DNA of 6,606 nucleotides from assembly GCA_023436825.1 (NCBI GenBank), contig JAEZHS010000508.1:1-6606 (forward strand), given 5' to 3'. This document shows positions 5,700 through 6,606 of this stretch, piece after piece. The position numbers and the translations under genes are program-made. This DNA comes from Pseudomonadota bacterium (GTDB taxonomy: Bacteria; Pseudomonadota; Alphaproteobacteria; Reyranellales; Reyranellaceae). Each line of letters begins with the position of its first letter. Positions within the stretch are counted from its first letter, which is position 1. The notes below the pieces were generated by a model. That model worked only from the letters and a program-made list of their open reading frames with translations. It was not told the origin of the DNA and ran no database searches.

Positions 5700-6606
5700 G
5701 GACTTACCTCCATGCCGTCATAGGCGACTTCCCATCCTTCCTTCTCGACGGCGATACGTTCGGCCGAATCGTCGACCAGGATCGGATTGGAGTTGTTGAT
5801 GTGTATGAGGATGCGCCGCGTCACCGGGATGTCACGGAAGGCGGCGACCGTGCCGTCCGGCCCGCCGACGCTCATGTGCCCCATGCGCTGACCGGTCTTG
5901 GGTCCGAGGCCGAGCGCCACCATCTCGTCGTCGCGCCACAGCGTGCCGTCGAACAGCACGACGGCGGCGCCGGAGAGTCGCTGTCGCAGGGCATCGGTCA
6001 TGCGCGCACAGCCCGGGATGTAGATCAAGCGCCGTTCGCCGGAGCGGACCTCAACGCCCACCGTGTCGCCCGGCTGGCCGGCAAGATCGGTGTCGCGGCC
6101 CGCTTCGAGGTAGAGCGCGACCTTGCCGGGAACGTCGAACAGCTCGACCTCCAGTCCGCTCGCACTCCTATCGAGATGGCCGAGCGCGAACGGCTGGCCG
6201 AGCGGCACGGCTTCCCGACGAACGCAATCGCGCGCCAGCACGCCGAAGATCGGATTGGCATCGAGGACAGCCAGCACGCGCCGGCTGGCGTAGAGGGTGA
6301 AGGGCTGGCGCTCGCGCAGGTGCAGGAGCCCGGCGATGGCGTCGACGTCGGCGCCGGTCAGGATGACGCCTTCGATCGGCGAGGAACGGAGCCCTCGTCG
6401 CGGATGAAGGAACGGTTGCGCCTGGATCTGTTGGCGAAGATCGGGGGAGGCGTTGATCAGGAACCAGCGTTCCCCGTCGCCGCTCACGGCGAGCGAGGCC
6501 TGCGTTCGCGCCATGGTTTTGCCGTCGCCCGCTCGCGCACGGCGACATGCCTCCGCGTTGGAGTTCCATTGCGGGAAGCCGCCGCCCCCGGCGGCCCCCC
6601 CCACAA
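5696..6606 (-). CDS. pqqB: PqqB, metallo-beta-lactamase-fold PQQ biosynthesis protein (5' end cut by window)
   Basis: PqqB belongs to the metallo-beta-lactamase superfamily and is thought to hydroxylate the crosslinked Glu-Tyr intermediate before PqqC acts. About 303 codons are visible. Counting from the GTG at 6604, family landmarks are the Gly-rich GGGGFPQWN (6-14), RTQASLAVS (33-41), NASPDLRQQI (51-60), the metal-site region TGADVDAIAGLLHLRE (83-98), IPGCARMTDALR, LFDGTLWRDDEM, MGHMSVGGPDG and HINNSNPIL near the end. The GTG at 6604 is probably an internal Val of the conserved N-terminal strand, with the true start a few codons off the right edge. Two features are unlike the best-known members: NSNAEAC replaces the Cys-rich NCxC segment, and Ala89 sits where many homologues have a His. 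The stop TGA overlaps pqqC, and pqqA would be expected just beyond the window. Confidence 0.94.
   Translation of the reverse strand, partial: VGGAAGGGGFPQWNSNAEACRRARAGDGKTMARTQASLAVSGDGERWFLINASPDLRQQIQAQPFLHPRRGLRSSPIEGVILTGADVDAIAGLLHLRERQPFTLYASRRVLAVLDANPIFGVLARDCVRREAVPLGQPFALGHLDRSASGLEVELFDVPGKVALYLEAGRDTDLAGQPGDTVGVEVRSGERRLIYIPGCARMTDALRQRLSGAAVVLFDGTLWRDDEMVALGLGPKTGQRMGHMSVGGPDGTVAAFRDIPVTRRILIHINNSNPILVDDSAERIAVEKEGWEVAYDGMEVSP
5706..5711 (-). promoter_or_regulatory. Ribosome binding site of pqqC
   Basis: GGAGGT lies inside the 3' end of pqqB, six bases before the pqqC ATG at 5699. It is a near-ideal site and supports strong re-initiation despite the 4-nt overlap. Confidence 0.75.

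Overview
The window is GC-rich bacterial DNA. It most likely comes from an alphaproteobacterium. This rests on the high-GC codon use, on PQQ proteins that read like rhizobial or methylotroph versions, and on a paired palindromic repeat (CCTCCCCAGC-type) common in alphaproteobacterial genomes. Genus cannot be fixed from the sequence alone. The whole window concerns the cofactor pyrroloquinoline quinone (PQQ) and one enzyme that uses it.

Layout. Positions 1-1150 (+ strand) hold the end of an ABC transporter ATPase gene and, overlapping it by four bases, a six-helix ABC-2 permease of the type found beside PQQ alcohol dehydrogenases. A 156-bp gap (1151-1306) follows, with no gene and no clear promoter. 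Positions 1307-3433 (+) encode a complete exported quinohemoprotein alcohol dehydrogenase: an eight-bladed PQQ propeller plus a C-terminal cytochrome c domain. Positions 3514-6606 (- strand) carry pqqB-pqqC-pqqD-pqqE in that transcriptional order, tightly packed (4-nt overlap, 13-nt gap, 17-nt overlap). pqqB runs off the right edge, and pqqA, which normally precedes it, would lie beyond the window.

How it fits together. PqqD presents the PqqA precursor peptide to the radical-SAM enzyme PqqE, which makes the Glu-Tyr crosslink. PqqB and PqqC then carry out later hydroxylation and oxidation steps to give PQQ. The dehydrogenase uses PQQ in the periplasm to oxidise alcohols and passes electrons through its own heme. 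The ABC transporter probably handles an alcohol, a related substrate or a product; this is inferred from gene context.

The two transcription units converge on a pair of inverted palindromic repeats (3439-3568). The right-hand repeat has been absorbed into the 3' end of pqqE and encodes its last 17 or so residues. This is the most unusual feature seen. Otherwise the region is a recognisable PQQ synthesis and utilisation locus; I see no evidence for a wholly new system.
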